DNA of 38,386 bases from an uncultured Prevotella sp. (GTDB taxonomy: Bacteria; Bacteroidota; Bacteroidia; Bacteroidales; Bacteroidaceae). Every line of letters begins with the position of its first letter. The first letter of the stretch is position 1. A program made the position numbers and the translations under genes. This document shows positions 1 through 7,930 of the stretch, one piece after another. The stretch spans positions 1-38,386 of the forward strand of contig CALIZL010000097.1 of the NCBI GenBank assembly GCA_938028745.1, read 5' to 3'. Below the pieces are notes generated by a model that was not told the origin of the DNA, did no database searches, and saw nothing but the letters and a program-made list of their open reading frames with translations.

Positions 1-360
1 CAAAATGGTGCAAAATGCAGGTAGTTTTCTTAAAATTGAACATATTGTAAGGCGTTAAAGGCTAGAAATAGGGGCGATTTACCTACATTATGACCTATAT
101 TTTCGCTAGAACGGAGCGAAAATTAGAGCAGTATTGTAAAATAAAAGATAATGATTTAAGATTTGAGTGGATGTGTTTGTGAGTTTTCCAGTTTGTAAGT
201 TGATGTGTTCGGGAATTGTTAGTTTTTCGTGAGTTTATAAGCCGGTGGTTTGATTTGTCCTGCATTTCGTGTATGAGAAGGGTGCTTATCTTGTGTTGGC
301 ATCACAGAGAGAACAAACGCCTCTTAATGTATAGAAACATTAAAAGTCAAGACGACTTCA
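1..360 (-). repeat. Long dispersed repeat LR, copy D (truncated by window edge)
   Basis: This noncoding stretch is the partner, in reverse-complement orientation, of 13010-13700. Shared landmarks are CAAAATGGTGCAAAATGCAG at the start, CGCTAGAACGGAGCGA near 113, TTGTAAAATAAAAGATA near 134, TATAAGCC near 236 and ATTAAAAGTCAAGACGACTT near 339. The same landmarks recur near 37780-38098. The copy runs off the left edge, so its inner half with the 21-22 bp array is not visible. No protein-coding signal is seen. Confidence 0.85.
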
Positions 361-592
361 GTTTTTGAGTTTTTGAGTTTCTAAGTTTTTGAGTTTCTAA
401 GTTTTTGAGTTGGTGAGTTTTTGAGTTGGTGCGTTTTTTAGTTTTGAGTTTTTGAGTTGGTGAGTTTTTAAGTTGATGCGTTTTTGAGTTTTGGGTTTTT
501 GAGTTGATGAGATTTTAAGTGGACAAGTGGGCAAGTGGACAAGTTCGTCAGTTGATGGGCTCACAAGTTAACGAGCTGAGCGATTGGTCGCC
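361..592. repeat. 8-bp minisatellite (AGTTTTTG family)
   Basis: About 28 imperfect 8-bp units (AGTTTTTG, AGTTGGTG, AGTTGATG, AGTGGACA) follow directly after LR copy D. The same 8-bp family is scattered through the outer part of LR (for example 13080-13240 as its complement, and 37940-37990), so this looks like an expansion of a sequence native to LR. No gene is visible here. Confidence 0.8.
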
Positions 593-621
593 AGCGAGCG
601 TTAAATTCGCAAGGCATATCA

Positions 622-735
622 CTCCCCTCTCCCCTTGGAGAGGGGTTGGGGGTGAGGCCGGTAGTGGTTGGGGGTGAGGCCGGTAGTGGTTGGGGTGAGG
701 CCGGTAGGGGAGAGGGGTGAGGCCGATAGGGGTGA
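622..735. repeat. G-rich REP-like palindrome and 22-bp tandem repeat
   Basis: A palindrome of CCCCTCTCC and GGAGAGGGG around a short centre (about 623-645) is followed by roughly four units of a G-rich repeat built on GGTGAGGCCGGTAGTGGTTG. Palindromes with TTGGGGGTGAGG tails are common dispersed intergenic elements in Bacteroidota genomes. Reading frames through it are proline-rich and low in complexity, and I do not regard them as genes. The stretch 736-845 shows nothing recognisable. Confidence 0.7.
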
Positions 736-845
736 GTCTGGTTGTTTTGCGGCACTGGCGAGTGCTTAGAAAACAAAACAAACCGCCGCACTACGTATTG
801 ATGTGGGTACGCGGTGCGACGGCTGTATGTTGTGCAAGAGTCGTG

Positions 846-1265
846 TTAGCGTTTAACGCGCTTAACGCTCTTGGTAGGTGTGTAGCGTATGAATTGCAGT
901 TCACCTCCTTTGCCAGAAGCGAGGGTAAGGAAAAGGCGATCTCCCTTAAATGTGCAATTGTACGTCCTCGGTGCTTTACCCTTTGGGTTAAGTGTCAGTG
1001 TATTGTTGGAGAAGGTGTAACCTCCCTCCTCAGTGTTGCTGCCTTTGTTGATGTCGTTGGTAAAGAAGTATTGCTTATACTCGGTAAACTGCATGTAGTA
1101 GGTGCCTGTGCTGCTAGCTTGCGACTGCCATGTGCCGACAATTGGGCTTGCTTCTTCGTCTTCGCCGCTGTCGCTAGCGCAAGACATAAACGATAAGCCT
1201 GCAATCAATACCATGAACATGGCGGCAAGTTGCAAGGCGCGATTTTTTAAACTGGTACTTTTCAT
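846..1265 (-). CDS. Small lipoprotein, lipocalin-like (hypothetical)
   Basis: The product is 139 residues from the ATG at 1265. A longer frame starts at 1409, but the start at 1265 is preferred because it puts a lipoprotein signal peptide at the N-terminus: basic residues, a hydrophobic core, then FMSC with Cys29 as the acylated residue. The acidic run SDSGEDEE right after the Cys resembles the lipoprotein export signals that send Bacteroidota lipoproteins to the cell surface. The mature part opens with IVGTWQS and alternates strand-like segments (YYMQFTEYKQYFF, GGYTFSNNTLTLNP, YNCTFKGDRLFLTL), as in the small lipocalin-like lipoproteins of Bacteroidales. Function is unknown. A perfect -7 element lies 40 bases upstream. 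It appears monocistronic. Confidence 0.78.
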   Translation of the reverse strand: MKSTSLKNRALQLAAMFMVLIAGLSFMSCASDSGEDEEASPIVGTWQSQASSTGTYYMQFTEYKQYFFTNDINKGSNTEEGGYTFSNNTLTLNPKGKAPRTYNCTFKGDRLFLTLASGKGGELQFIRYTPTKSVKRVKR

Positions 1266-1304
1266 GAACTTATTTCCTTTCTTTATAGATGAATTAATTT
1301 GCCG

Positions 1305-1312
1305 CAAAGTTA
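1305..1312 (-). promoter_or_regulatory. -7 promoter element TAACTTTG for the small lipoprotein
   Basis: On the minus strand TAACTTTG matches the Bacteroidetes sigma-ABfr -7 consensus TAnnTTTG exactly and lies 40 bases before the start codon at 1265. No clear TTTG -33 element is seen at the usual distance. This also supports the shorter start, because the longer frame would begin upstream of this promoter. Confidence 0.5.
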
Positions 1313-1448
1313 CAACAATTGGCCTTAACGCGAAAAGTAAAAAAGCTTTTTTTTGTTTTTTTAGGCAGATTGTGGAACTTATGTTTAGTGTAAACGCCCT
1401 TATCCTCAACTCCTTTCCTAGGGTAATGGGCTGTGGTGTGTGGTGTTG

Positions 1449-1503
1449 TTAAGGCATGTTCTAGAAATTCTCCACGAAGGTAATTTCTAAAAACCTGCCT
1501 TAA
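1449..1503. terminator. Nested stem-loop between sirtuin and lipoprotein genes
   Basis: Two nested inverted repeats are perfect: TTAAGGCA (1449-1456) with TGCCTTAA (1496-1503), and TAGAAATT (1462-1469) with AATTTCTA (1482-1489). It lies just after the stop of the minus-strand sirtuin gene. A U-tract is lacking, so it may be a 3' end stabiliser or a weak terminator rather than a classical intrinsic terminator. Confidence 0.5.
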
Positions 1504-1520
1504 TCTGTTTGGATGGCACC

Positions 1521-2225
1521 TTATATTTTCCCAATCAGCTCTTCCATTCCTTGCGATGCGCCCATGCGCAGTTGCTTAACCTGCGGGTTATAGGTGGTTT
1601 CTACGGGTTCGGGGTCGATAAGATAGATGGGTGTTGCGGGCGGAGCGTAGGCCAGTAGGCCGGCTGCGGGGTAGACATTGAGCGACGTTCCGATGATAAT
1701 CAGCACGTCGGCTTGCCTTACGGTGCGTGCCGCCAAGTCGATAAGTGGCACCGACTCGCCAAAGAACACGATGAAAGGACGGAGGCGAGAGCCGTCGGCC
1801 GCCTTCTCGTCGGGCGTAACGATGGCGTTGTCGGGCGTTAGCGTGCGGATGTAACGCGGATTGTTTGGGTCGGCCGAGGAGCAGACTTTGAGCAGTTCGC
1901 CATGTAAGTGGATAACGTGCGACGAGCCTGCGCGTTCGTGCAAGTCGTCTACGTTTTGCGTGATAACGGTTACTTGGCATCGTTTTTCAAGTTCGGCAAT
2001 TAGCTGATGCCCCTTGTTGGGCTGCGCGGCGAACAGCTGTTGCCGCCTTTCGTTGTAGAATTGGTTCACCAAATTAGGATCGGCGAGCCATCCTTCGTGC
2101 GATGCCACCTGCATAACGGGATAGTTTTCCCACAGTCCGTCGTTGCCTCTGAACGTCTTTATGCCGCTTTCGGCAGACATACCTGCGCCTGTAAGAAAAA
2201 CTACGTGTTTGTTTTTTGTGTTCAT
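1521..2225 (-). CDS. Sir2-family NAD-dependent protein deacylase
   Basis: Sirtuins remove acyl groups from lysines, using NAD+ and giving nicotinamide and O-acyl-ADP-ribose. With the start at 2225 the protein has 234 residues, normal for bacterial class III/CobB-like enzymes. Visible motifs are the NAD loop GAGMSAESGIKTFRG (13-27), QNVDDLHERAGS (90-101), the catalytic His108 in HLHGE, and GTSLNVYPAAGL (179-190). Tyr57 and Arg60 form the YxxR pair that in SIRT5 and CobB binds negatively charged acyl groups, so desuccinylase or demalonylase activity is plausible. The usual four zinc-binding cysteines are missing; only Cys115 is left in that region, which I recall as typical of Bacteroidales homologues. 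The frame continues upstream to 2453, but that extension has no sirtuin features. Confidence 0.92.
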   Translation of the reverse strand: MNTKNKHVVFLTGAGMSAESGIKTFRGNDGLWENYPVMQVASHEGWLADPNLVNQFYNERRQQLFAAQPNKGHQLIAELEKRCQVTVITQNVDDLHERAGSSHVIHLHGELLKVCSSADPNNPRYIRTLTPDNAIVTPDEKAADGSRLRPFIVFFGESVPLIDLAARTVRQADVLIIIGTSLNVYPAAGLLAYAPPATPIYLIDPEPVETTYNPQVKQLRMGASQGMEELIGKI

Positions 2226-2439
2226 GACGTTTCGTTTTAAATTGTTAAACATCCCTGTACTTTGCATCGGGGCGATGGTTTGCTGCTGGTGCGGTGCGGC
2301 TTTGCGCGCGGTTAAGCCATCGGCTTGTTGGCGATGTTCTATCCAGACATAATCTGAAAACAAGCAGGCAGGTGGGCTTGTCAACTCCAAATTTAGTGTT
2401 TTTTTTGCAAATATGCGTATCGAATAGGATAAATAATCG

Positions 2440-2447
2440 TAACTTTG
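2440..2447 (+). promoter_or_regulatory. -7 promoter element TAACTTTG upstream of the FKBP genes
   Basis: TAACTTTG is an exact match to TAnnTTTG and lies 41 bases before the ATG at 2489, predicting a start of transcription near 2455. No TTTG is visible at the standard -33 distance. It probably drives the first prolyl isomerase gene and perhaps the next two. Confidence 0.5.
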
Positions 2448-2488
2448 TGCCATTGTACTAAAAATAAAGAGATAAAAGACAATATTTT

Positions 2489-3094
2489 ATGGATAAACTT
2501 AGTTATGCTTTGGGCCTAGGTATTGGCCGCCAATTGTCGCAAATGGGTGCGAACGACTTGAATGCTGCCGACTTCGCACAAGCAGTAAAGGACATGATTG
2601 ACGGCAAGGAACCCCAAGTTCCTACGGCAGAAGCACAGCAAATTGTGGAAGACTTCTTCCAAAAACAAGAGGAAAGGCAACGCGCCGAGGCTGCCGAGAA
2701 GTACAAGGGAGCTAAGAGCGAGGGCGAGAAATACCTCAGCGAGAACGCTAAAAAGGAAGGCGTTACCACGCTGCCCAGCGGCTTGCAATATCAAGTGCTT
2801 AAAGAAGGAAATGGTAAAAGCCCCAAGGCTACCGACAAGGTGGTGTGCCATTACGAGGGTATGCTGATTGATGGAACGATGTTCGACAGCTCTATTCAGC
2901 GCGGCGAACCTGCCACTTTCCCCCTTAACGGCGTTATCGCTGGTTGGACCGAGGGTCTGCAACTGATGAAAGAGGGTGCAAAATATCGTTTCTTTATCCC
3001 TTATCAACTGGGTTATGGCGAACGCGGAGCCGGCGCATCTATCCCTCCTTTCGCTACACTGGTGTTTGATGTGGAACTGATTGAGGTGAAGTAA
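2489..3094 (+). CDS. FKBP-type peptidyl-prolyl cis-trans isomerase, cytoplasmic (FklB-like)
   Basis: This 201-residue protein catalyses cis-trans isomerisation of Xaa-Pro bonds during folding. It starts with MDKLSYALGLGIGRQL, the N-terminal dimerisation segment of FklB/Mip-type isomerases, and has no signal peptide. A charged helix (about residues 50-85, rich in Glu, Lys and Gln) leads to the FKBP domain (about 95-201) with HYEGMLIDGTMFDSS, GWTEGLQLMKEG, LGYGERG and ASIPPFATLVFDVELI. It is the first of three tandem paralogues, each with a different predicted location. The stop codon is followed within four bases by a GGTGAAAA minisatellite, and the next gene begins 308 bases later, so co-transcription is uncertain. 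Confidence 0.93.
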   Translation: MDKLSYALGLGIGRQLSQMGANDLNAADFAQAVKDMIDGKEPQVPTAEAQQIVEDFFQKQEERQRAEAAEKYKGAKSEGEKYLSENAKKEGVTTLPSGLQYQVLKEGNGKSPKATDKVVCHYEGMLIDGTMFDSSIQRGEPATFPLNGVIAGWTEGLQLMKEGAKYRFFIPYQLGYGERGAGASIPPFATLVFDVELIEVK

Positions 3095-3097
3095 AAG

Positions 3098-3327
3098 ACG
3101 TGAAAAGGTGAAAGGGTGAAAGGGTGAAAAGATGGGCTGCGCCCTTTAAAGGGTGAAAGGGTGAAAGGGTGAAAAGATGGCTACGCCCTTTTAAAGGTGA
3201 AAAGGTGAAAAGGTGAAAAGGTGAAAAGATGGCTGACGCCATTTTAACAACTTGCCTAGTAAATCTAGGATAACTAGTAAGCCTAGAATAACTAGTAAAC
3301 CTAGTAAACCTAGTGAACCTAGATAAC
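3098..3327. repeat. GGTGAAAA minisatellite (3098-3240) plus 9-bp CTAG array (3256-3327)
   Basis: This fills the gap between the first two prolyl isomerase genes. The first part is 8-bp units (GGTGAAAA, GGTGAAAG) interrupted three times by a core of the form GATGGCTGCGCCCTTTTAAA. The second part places CTAG every 9 bp (CTAGTAAAC, CTAGAATAA, CTAGTGAAC). Both families recur at many gene ends in this window. The remaining 3328-3402 is plain AT-rich leader. Confidence 0.85.
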
Positions 3328-3402
3328 CAGATATACCCCACCAACTAGCTTACTAAACCTACCCCCTCATAAACTTATAAACTCAAAACAACTTATATAT
3401 CA

Positions 3403-4278
3403 ATGAAGAAATTAACAATCTTAGCAGCAACGGCCATTGCAGCCGTTACATTCTCGGCTTGTGGCAACTCAACGCCTAAGGCCGACTTAAAGAACGACAT
3501 CGACACCCTAAGTTATGCTTTGGGTTACAGTCAAACGCAAGGCCTGCGCGACTATCTTAGCAAGGGCTTGAATGTAGACACTGCCTACATCGACGAATTT
3601 GTTAAGGGCTTGAACGATGGAGCCAATGCTGGCGACGACAAGAAGAAAGCCGCCTACTATGCAGGTGTGCAGATTGGCCAACAAATCTCTAACCAAATGG
3701 TGAAGGGCATCAACCACGAACTGTTTGGGGAGGATTCTACCAAGACTATTTCGATGAAGAATTTCCTCGCAGGCTTCATCACTGGTGCAAAGAACAAGAA
3801 AGGCATCATGACTCAAGAGGAGGCTATGAAGTATGTGCAGACACAAGCCGAGAAAATTAAAGAGAAATCGGCCGAAAGCACTTATGGCGCAAACAAAGAG
3901 GCTGGTAAGAAATTCTTGGCCGAGAACGCTAAGAAACCTGGCGTAAAGACACTGCCCAATGGCGTGCAATATCGCGTTATTAAAGAAGGAAACGGCCCAA
4001 TACCAAAGGACACTTCGGCCGTTAAGGTGCACTACGAGGGTAAAACCATCGACGGTAAGGTGTTCGACAGCAGCTATCAGCGCGGCGAACCCGTTACGAT
4101 GCGTGCCAACCAAGTGATTAAGGGCTGGACAGAGGTGCTTACGCGCATGCCTGCCGGTAGCGTTTGGGAAGTGTATATCCCCGAAGACCAAGCTTATGGC
4201 TCGCGCGAACAACCAAACATTAAGCCTTACTCGGCTCTTATCTTCAAGATTGAACTGATTTCAGTGGGAGAAAAATAA
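3403..4278 (+). CDS. FKBP-type peptidyl-prolyl isomerase, lipoprotein
   Basis: This 291-residue isomerase has a lipoprotein signal peptide ending FSAC (Cys20), so it should be membrane-anchored facing the periplasm. After the Cys, DTLSYALGYSQTQGLRDYL repeats the N-terminal Mip/FklB-type dimerisation motif. A long alpha-helical region follows, then the FKBP domain (about 185-288) with HYEGKTIDGKVFDSSYQRGEP, GWTEVLTRMPAG and AYGSREQ. The loop around NIKPYSALIF replaces the more usual ASIPPFATL. The stop TAA and the ATG of the next gene share one base (TAATG), so the two genes are almost surely co-translated. The likely role is folding of exported proteins. Confidence 0.93.
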   Translation: MKKLTILAATAIAAVTFSACGNSTPKADLKNDIDTLSYALGYSQTQGLRDYLSKGLNVDTAYIDEFVKGLNDGANAGDDKKKAAYYAGVQIGQQISNQMVKGINHELFGEDSTKTISMKNFLAGFITGAKNKKGIMTQEEAMKYVQTQAEKIKEKSAESTYGANKEAGKKFLAENAKKPGVKTLPNGVQYRVIKEGNGPIPKDTSAVKVHYEGKTIDGKVFDSSYQRGEPVTMRANQVIKGWTEVLTRMPAGSVWEVYIPEDQAYGSREQPNIKPYSALIFKIELISVGEK

Positions 4279-5255
4279 TGAAGAAATTAACCTTTATGGC
4301 ACTCGCTCTCTTGGCGAGTGCCGCTTTTAATACCGCCTTCGCAGGTAAAAAGAAAGACGTAGTACAGGTGACCACCGCTGCCCCCGTAGTGTTAAACACA
4401 TCGTCAGACTCGGTTAGCTATGCCGCTGGTATGGCTGCCACAAGAGGGCTGGCTGCTTTCATTCAACAGCAATATAAGGTGGATACCACTTATATGGCCG
4501 ACTTTGTGCGTGGCTTCCGTAAGGCTTTGGAAAGCAATGGCGACGGTGCTTTCACGGCTTATGCTGCCGGTATGCAGATTGCACAGATGGCTCAACAGCG
4601 TATCTTGCCCTCGGTGCAGCAAGAGTTAATCGGAACGAAAGACTCTGTTGTCGCTAAAAACTTCTACAACGGATTTATTGCTGCCTTGGAAAAAGACTTC
4701 ACCAAATATACAGAAGAAGAGGCGCAACAACTCTTTGAAAAACGTGTTGAGGCCGCCAAGAAAGCCAAAGTAGAGGCTGCTATCAGCGTGGGTAAGCAAT
4801 GGTTGGCCGACAATGCCAAGAAACCAGGCGTGGTTACGCTGCCTAGCGGACTGCAATATAAGGTGATTACTAACGGAACTGGCGAAAAGCCTTCGGCTAC
4901 CGACGAGGTTGTTGTGAAGTACGAAGGTAAGCTTATCGACGGAACGGTGTTCGATAGTAGCTACAAACGCACGCCCGACACCTCTTCTTTCCGTGCCGAC
5001 CAAGTGATTGCTGGTTGGACAGAGGCTCTTCAACTGATGGCTCCTGGCAGCAAGTGGGAACTATATATCCCCCAAGACTTGGCTTATGGCGCACGAGAAA
5101 TGGGCTCTATCCCAGCTTATTCTACGCTGATTTTCACCGTAGAACTGCTGAAAGTGAACAAACCTAAGCCCGAAGTGACCAATGCGACGACCGACAAGCC
5201 TGCCGCAAAGCCCGCTAAGAAGGCTGGAAGACCTGCCGCAAAGAAGAGAAAATAA
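4278..5255 (+). CDS. FKBP-type peptidyl-prolyl isomerase, exported, basic C-terminal tail
   Basis: This 325-residue paralogue has a classical signal peptide (MKKLTFMALALLASAAFNTAFA) with predicted cleavage near residue 22 and no lipobox, so it is probably soluble in the periplasm. The N-terminal dimerisation segment (DSVSYAAGMAATRGLAAF) is followed by the FKBP domain (about 195-295) with KYEGKLIDGTVFDSS, GWTEALQLMAPGSKWELYIP and AYGAREMGSIPAYSTLIF. It ends with about 30 residues rich in Lys, Ala and Pro (KPAKKAGRPAAKKRK), not present in the two neighbours. Its start overlaps the previous stop by one base. A strong stem-loop terminator follows. Confidence 0.92.
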   Translation: MKKLTFMALALLASAAFNTAFAGKKKDVVQVTTAAPVVLNTSSDSVSYAAGMAATRGLAAFIQQQYKVDTTYMADFVRGFRKALESNGDGAFTAYAAGMQIAQMAQQRILPSVQQELIGTKDSVVAKNFYNGFIAALEKDFTKYTEEEAQQLFEKRVEAAKKAKVEAAISVGKQWLADNAKKPGVVTLPSGLQYKVITNGTGEKPSATDEVVVKYEGKLIDGTVFDSSYKRTPDTSSFRADQVIAGWTEALQLMAPGSKWELYIPQDLAYGAREMGSIPAYSTLIFTVELLKVNKPKPEVTNATTDKPAAKPAKKAGRPAAKKRK

Positions 5256-5269
5256 ATACAAATGAAGGC

Positions 5270-5316
5270 TTAGAAACCAGGTTAAAGAACATCTTTGGCC
5301 TGGTTTCTAATTTCTT
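5270..5316 (+). terminator. Intrinsic terminator after the FKBP genes
   Basis: A 12-bp perfect stem pairs TTAGAAACCAGG (5270-5281) with CCTGGTTTCTAA (5299-5310). The loop contains a second small hairpin (AAAGA/TCTTT), and a T-rich run follows. It lies 15 bases after the stop codon. Confidence 0.8.
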
Positions 5317-5472
5317 AATTTATCTTTAAAGGCGTTAACCAATTGTCAAAACATACCATATATACCTTTTTATCTAACTTTTTGTTGCTTATTTCATTTA
5401 ATTTGTTTACATTTGCTCGTACTTTATAAGCACATTAAAACAACTTAAATACATAAAACACGTTAGCAACAC

Positions 5473-5940
5473 ATGGAGAAAATAGACAGCCTAGACAAGA
5501 AAATCCTAAACATCTTGTCGCAAAATGCACGTATTCCATTTAAAGATGTGGCAGCAGAATGCGGCGTATCGCGCGCAGCCATACACCAACGCGTACAGCA
5601 TCTGATAGAAAACGGTGTGATTACTGGTAGTGGGTTCGACGTCAATCCCAAAAGCTTGGGCTACTCTACATGCACCTATATCGGGCTTAATCTCGAACGT
5701 GGCAGCATGTATAAGAACGTTGTGGCTCGCCTTAACAGCATCAACGAAATCGTTGAGTGCCACTTTACAACGGGTTCGTACACCATGCTCATCAAGCTTT
5801 ACGCCAAAGACAACGAACAGCTGATGGACTTGCTTAACAATAAACTGCAAACTATACCTGGGGTGGTTTCTACCGAGACGCTCATCTCGCTCGAACAAAG
5901 CATCAAGCGCGAGATATTGGTAGACCCCGACGAAAAATAA
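5473..5940 (+). CDS. Lrp/AsnC-family transcriptional regulator
   Basis: A 155-residue feast/famine regulator. The N-terminal winged helix-turn-helix (about 5-60) reads LDKKILNILSQNARIPFKDV, then AECGVSRAAIHQRVQHLIENGVI. The C-terminal RAM effector domain (about 70-148) has YIGLNLERGSMYKNVVARL, VECHFTTGSYTMLIKLYAKD and IPGVVSTETLISLE. Such proteins form dimers and octamers and sense amino acids. The gene follows the FKBP terminator and precedes the C26-M19 peptidase gene, so control of peptide or amino-acid use is a reasonable but unproven guess. The target cannot be read from the sequence. Confidence 0.92.
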   Translation: MEKIDSLDKKILNILSQNARIPFKDVAAECGVSRAAIHQRVQHLIENGVITGSGFDVNPKSLGYSTCTYIGLNLERGSMYKNVVARLNSINEIVECHFTTGSYTMLIKLYAKDNEQLMDLLNNKLQTIPGVVSTETLISLEQSIKREILVDPDEK

Positions 5941-5996
5941 AATGGTTGAAGGGAGAAGGAGAACGGCCGAGTTGTTAGGGTAGAACCTACCAACCT

Positions 5997-6085
5997 GGCC
6001 AGTCTGACCAGTCCGACCAGTCTGACCAGTCCGACCAGTCTGACCCGTCCGACCAGTCTGACCCGTCCGACAATTCTGACCACCC
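5997..6085. repeat. 9-bp minisatellite (GACCAGTCC family), intergenic
   Basis: About nine tandem 9-bp units alternate GACCAGTCT, GACCAGTCC and GACCCGTCC between the AsnC-family regulator and the dipeptidase gene. The same unit, in the same orientation, forms an in-frame block inside the ABC ATPase gene at 12431-12502. Confidence 0.9.
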
Positions 6086-6109
6086 CCTCACCAATCTAAC
6101 CCAAAAACT

Positions 6110-7930
6110 ATGCACAACTTCGACTTGCAAGCCCACTTGCAAAACATATACGCCTCGTTTCCGCAGGCCAAACGCCAACCCATCATTGGGCTAACCGCCA
6201 ACTTTCGCGACGATAACGCCATACTTATGGACCGTTATTATCGTCAAGTGGTTGATGCAGGGGGTACACCTGTGCTCATTCCGCCCGTGGATAGCGTAGA
6301 CGTTATCGTCAATACACTCGACAATATAGACGGGCTGATACTCACGGGTGGTGCCGATCTCAATCCCCTGTGGGCAGGAGAAGAGCCTTCGCCGCGCCTG
6401 CATGCGGTGAATGCTGTGCGCGATTTGCCCGAACTCCTCATCACCCGATTGGCCTACAACCGTCAAATACCCATCCTAGGCATTTGTCGCGGCATGCAAA
6501 CTATGGCTATGGCACTAGGCGGAAAGGTGGCGCAAGACATCGAAGAACATTTTACTCAAGATGTTCGCCGCGGCTTGGCCGAGGGCGAGTTCAAGCATTT
6601 CTTACCGCGATTTTCTGAAAAGCTGATACAGCATTCGCAAGACGCGCAACGCAATTTGGCTACACAAACGGTGTATTTCGAACCCAATTCGTTGCCTGCG
6701 CAAATCTTCGAGGCCACCAGTCTGCATGTCAACTCGTTCCATCATCAGGCAGTTTGCCATGCTGGTAGCAAGTTTCGTTTCGTTGCAGCTACGGTCGACG
6801 GCATCCCAGAGGCGATGGAAAGCACCGAGCATAAGCCCTTACTTGGCGTGCAATGGCATCCCGAATGGATGGAAGAGCAGGGTTTGCCGCTCTTTCAGTG
6901 GCTCGTTAGGCAGGCCGAAACCTTTGCCGATGCCAAGCGTTTGCATGCCAAGGTGCTAACGCTCGACACGCATTGCGATACGCCGATGTTCTTTCCGCTT
7001 AACGTTCGGTTCGACCAACGCGACCCACGCATACTCGTTGACCTGCATAAGATGAACGAAGGACGGCAGGATGCCACAACAATGGTGGCCTATTTGCCAC
7101 AGCCTAAGCCCGGCGAAACGTTCCGCCAGAAGGTTGCTTTCGATGTAACGGGTCCGAGAAACTACGCCGATCTCATCTTCGATAAGATTGAAAACATCGT
7201 TGCCGAGAACAGTCAATACGTGGCTTTGGCGCGAAATCCACAGCAACTATACGCCAACAAGGCGGCAGGAAAGAAGAGTATCGTGTTGGGAATAGAGAAC
7301 GGACTGGCCATTGAGAACGACCTTGCAAACGTGTCGCACTTCGCTCAGCGTGGCGTAACGTACATTACGCTTTGCCATAACGGCGACAACGACATCTGCG
7401 ACAGCGCACGCGGAACGGCTACTCATGGCGGCGTTAGCGACTTTGGCCGACGCGTTATCGAGGAAATGAACCGCACGGGCATCATGGTTGACCTTAGTCA
7501 TGGTGCCGAATCGAGCTTTTACGATGCCTTAGAGATTAGTAGCGTGCCTATTGTTTGCAGTCATAGCAACTGTAAAGCGCTTTGCGATGTGCCGCGAAAC
7601 CTCACCGATAACCAGATGCGCGCGCTTGCCAAGAAGGGTGGAGTGGCGCATATCACGCTCTACCACGGGTTTCTTCGCGCCCAAGGCGAGGCCAGTATTC
7701 TCGATGCGATGGCGCATTTGGAACATGCCATTAAGGTAATGGGCATAGACCACGTGGGACTTGGAACTGATTTCGACGGCGATGGCGGCGTGTGTGGCAT
7801 CGCCAACTCGTCTGAAATAATCAATTTCACCATTCAACTGTTGCGCCGCCGTTTCTCCGAACAAGATATTGAGAAGATATGGGGCGGCAATTGGTTGAGA
7901 GTGATGAAGGAAGTACAATTGAAAAGGTGA
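6110..7930 (+). CDS. C26 amidotransferase-like domain fused to M19 membrane dipeptidase
   Basis: A 606-residue two-domain protein with no signal peptide. Residues about 25-270 form a class-I glutamine-amidotransferase-like gamma-glutamyl hydrolase domain (PuuD type): ILTGGADLNP, nucleophile Cys126 in GICRGMQ, and His249/Glu251 in GVQWHPEW. Residues about 283-600 form an M19 (renal-type) zinc dipeptidase: His287 and Asp289 in DTHCDTP, bridging Glu395 in GIENG, His463 in VDLSH, His484 in CSHSN, and Asp554 in GTDFDGDGG. All key residues of both domains are present. The first domain should cut gamma-glutamyl bonds and the second dipeptides, so a gamma-glutamyl-peptide or peptidoglycan-peptide salvage role is inferred. 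The last codons and TGA stop lie in a GGTGAAAA repeat. Confidence 0.92.
   Translation: MHNFDLQAHLQNIYASFPQAKRQPIIGLTANFRDDNAILMDRYYRQVVDAGGTPVLIPPVDSVDVIVNTLDNIDGLILTGGADLNPLWAGEEPSPRLHAVNAVRDLPELLITRLAYNRQIPILGICRGMQTMAMALGGKVAQDIEEHFTQDVRRGLAEGEFKHFLPRFSEKLIQHSQDAQRNLATQTVYFEPNSLPAQIFEATSLHVNSFHHQAVCHAGSKFRFVAATVDGIPEAMESTEHKPLLGVQWHPEWMEEQGLPLFQWLVRQAETFADAKRLHAKVLTLDTHCDTPMFFPLNVRFDQRDPRILVDLHKMNEGRQDATTMVAYLPQPKPGETFRQKVAFDVTGPRNYADLIFDKIENIVAENSQYVALARNPQQLYANKAAGKKSIVLGIENGLAIENDLANVSHFAQRGVTYITLCHNGDNDICDSARGTATHGGVSDFGRRVIEEMNRTGIMVDLSHGAESSFYDALEISSVPIVCSHSNCKALCDVPRNLTDNQMRALAKKGGVAHITLYHGFLRAQGEASILDAMAHLEHAIKVMGIDHVGLGTDFDGDGGVCGIANSSEIINFTIQLLRRRFSEQDIEKIWGGNWLRVMKEVQLKR

Noticed and set aside
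548..791. Two minus-strand frames rich in Pro and His
   Set aside because: They are translations of the REP-like tandem repeat at 622-735 and have no gene-like features.
717..1196. Open frame of 159 codons on the plus strand
   Set aside because: It is antisense to the lipoprotein gene, starts in the G-rich repeat, and its translation has no domain-like pattern; the minus-strand frame has a signal peptide and promoter.
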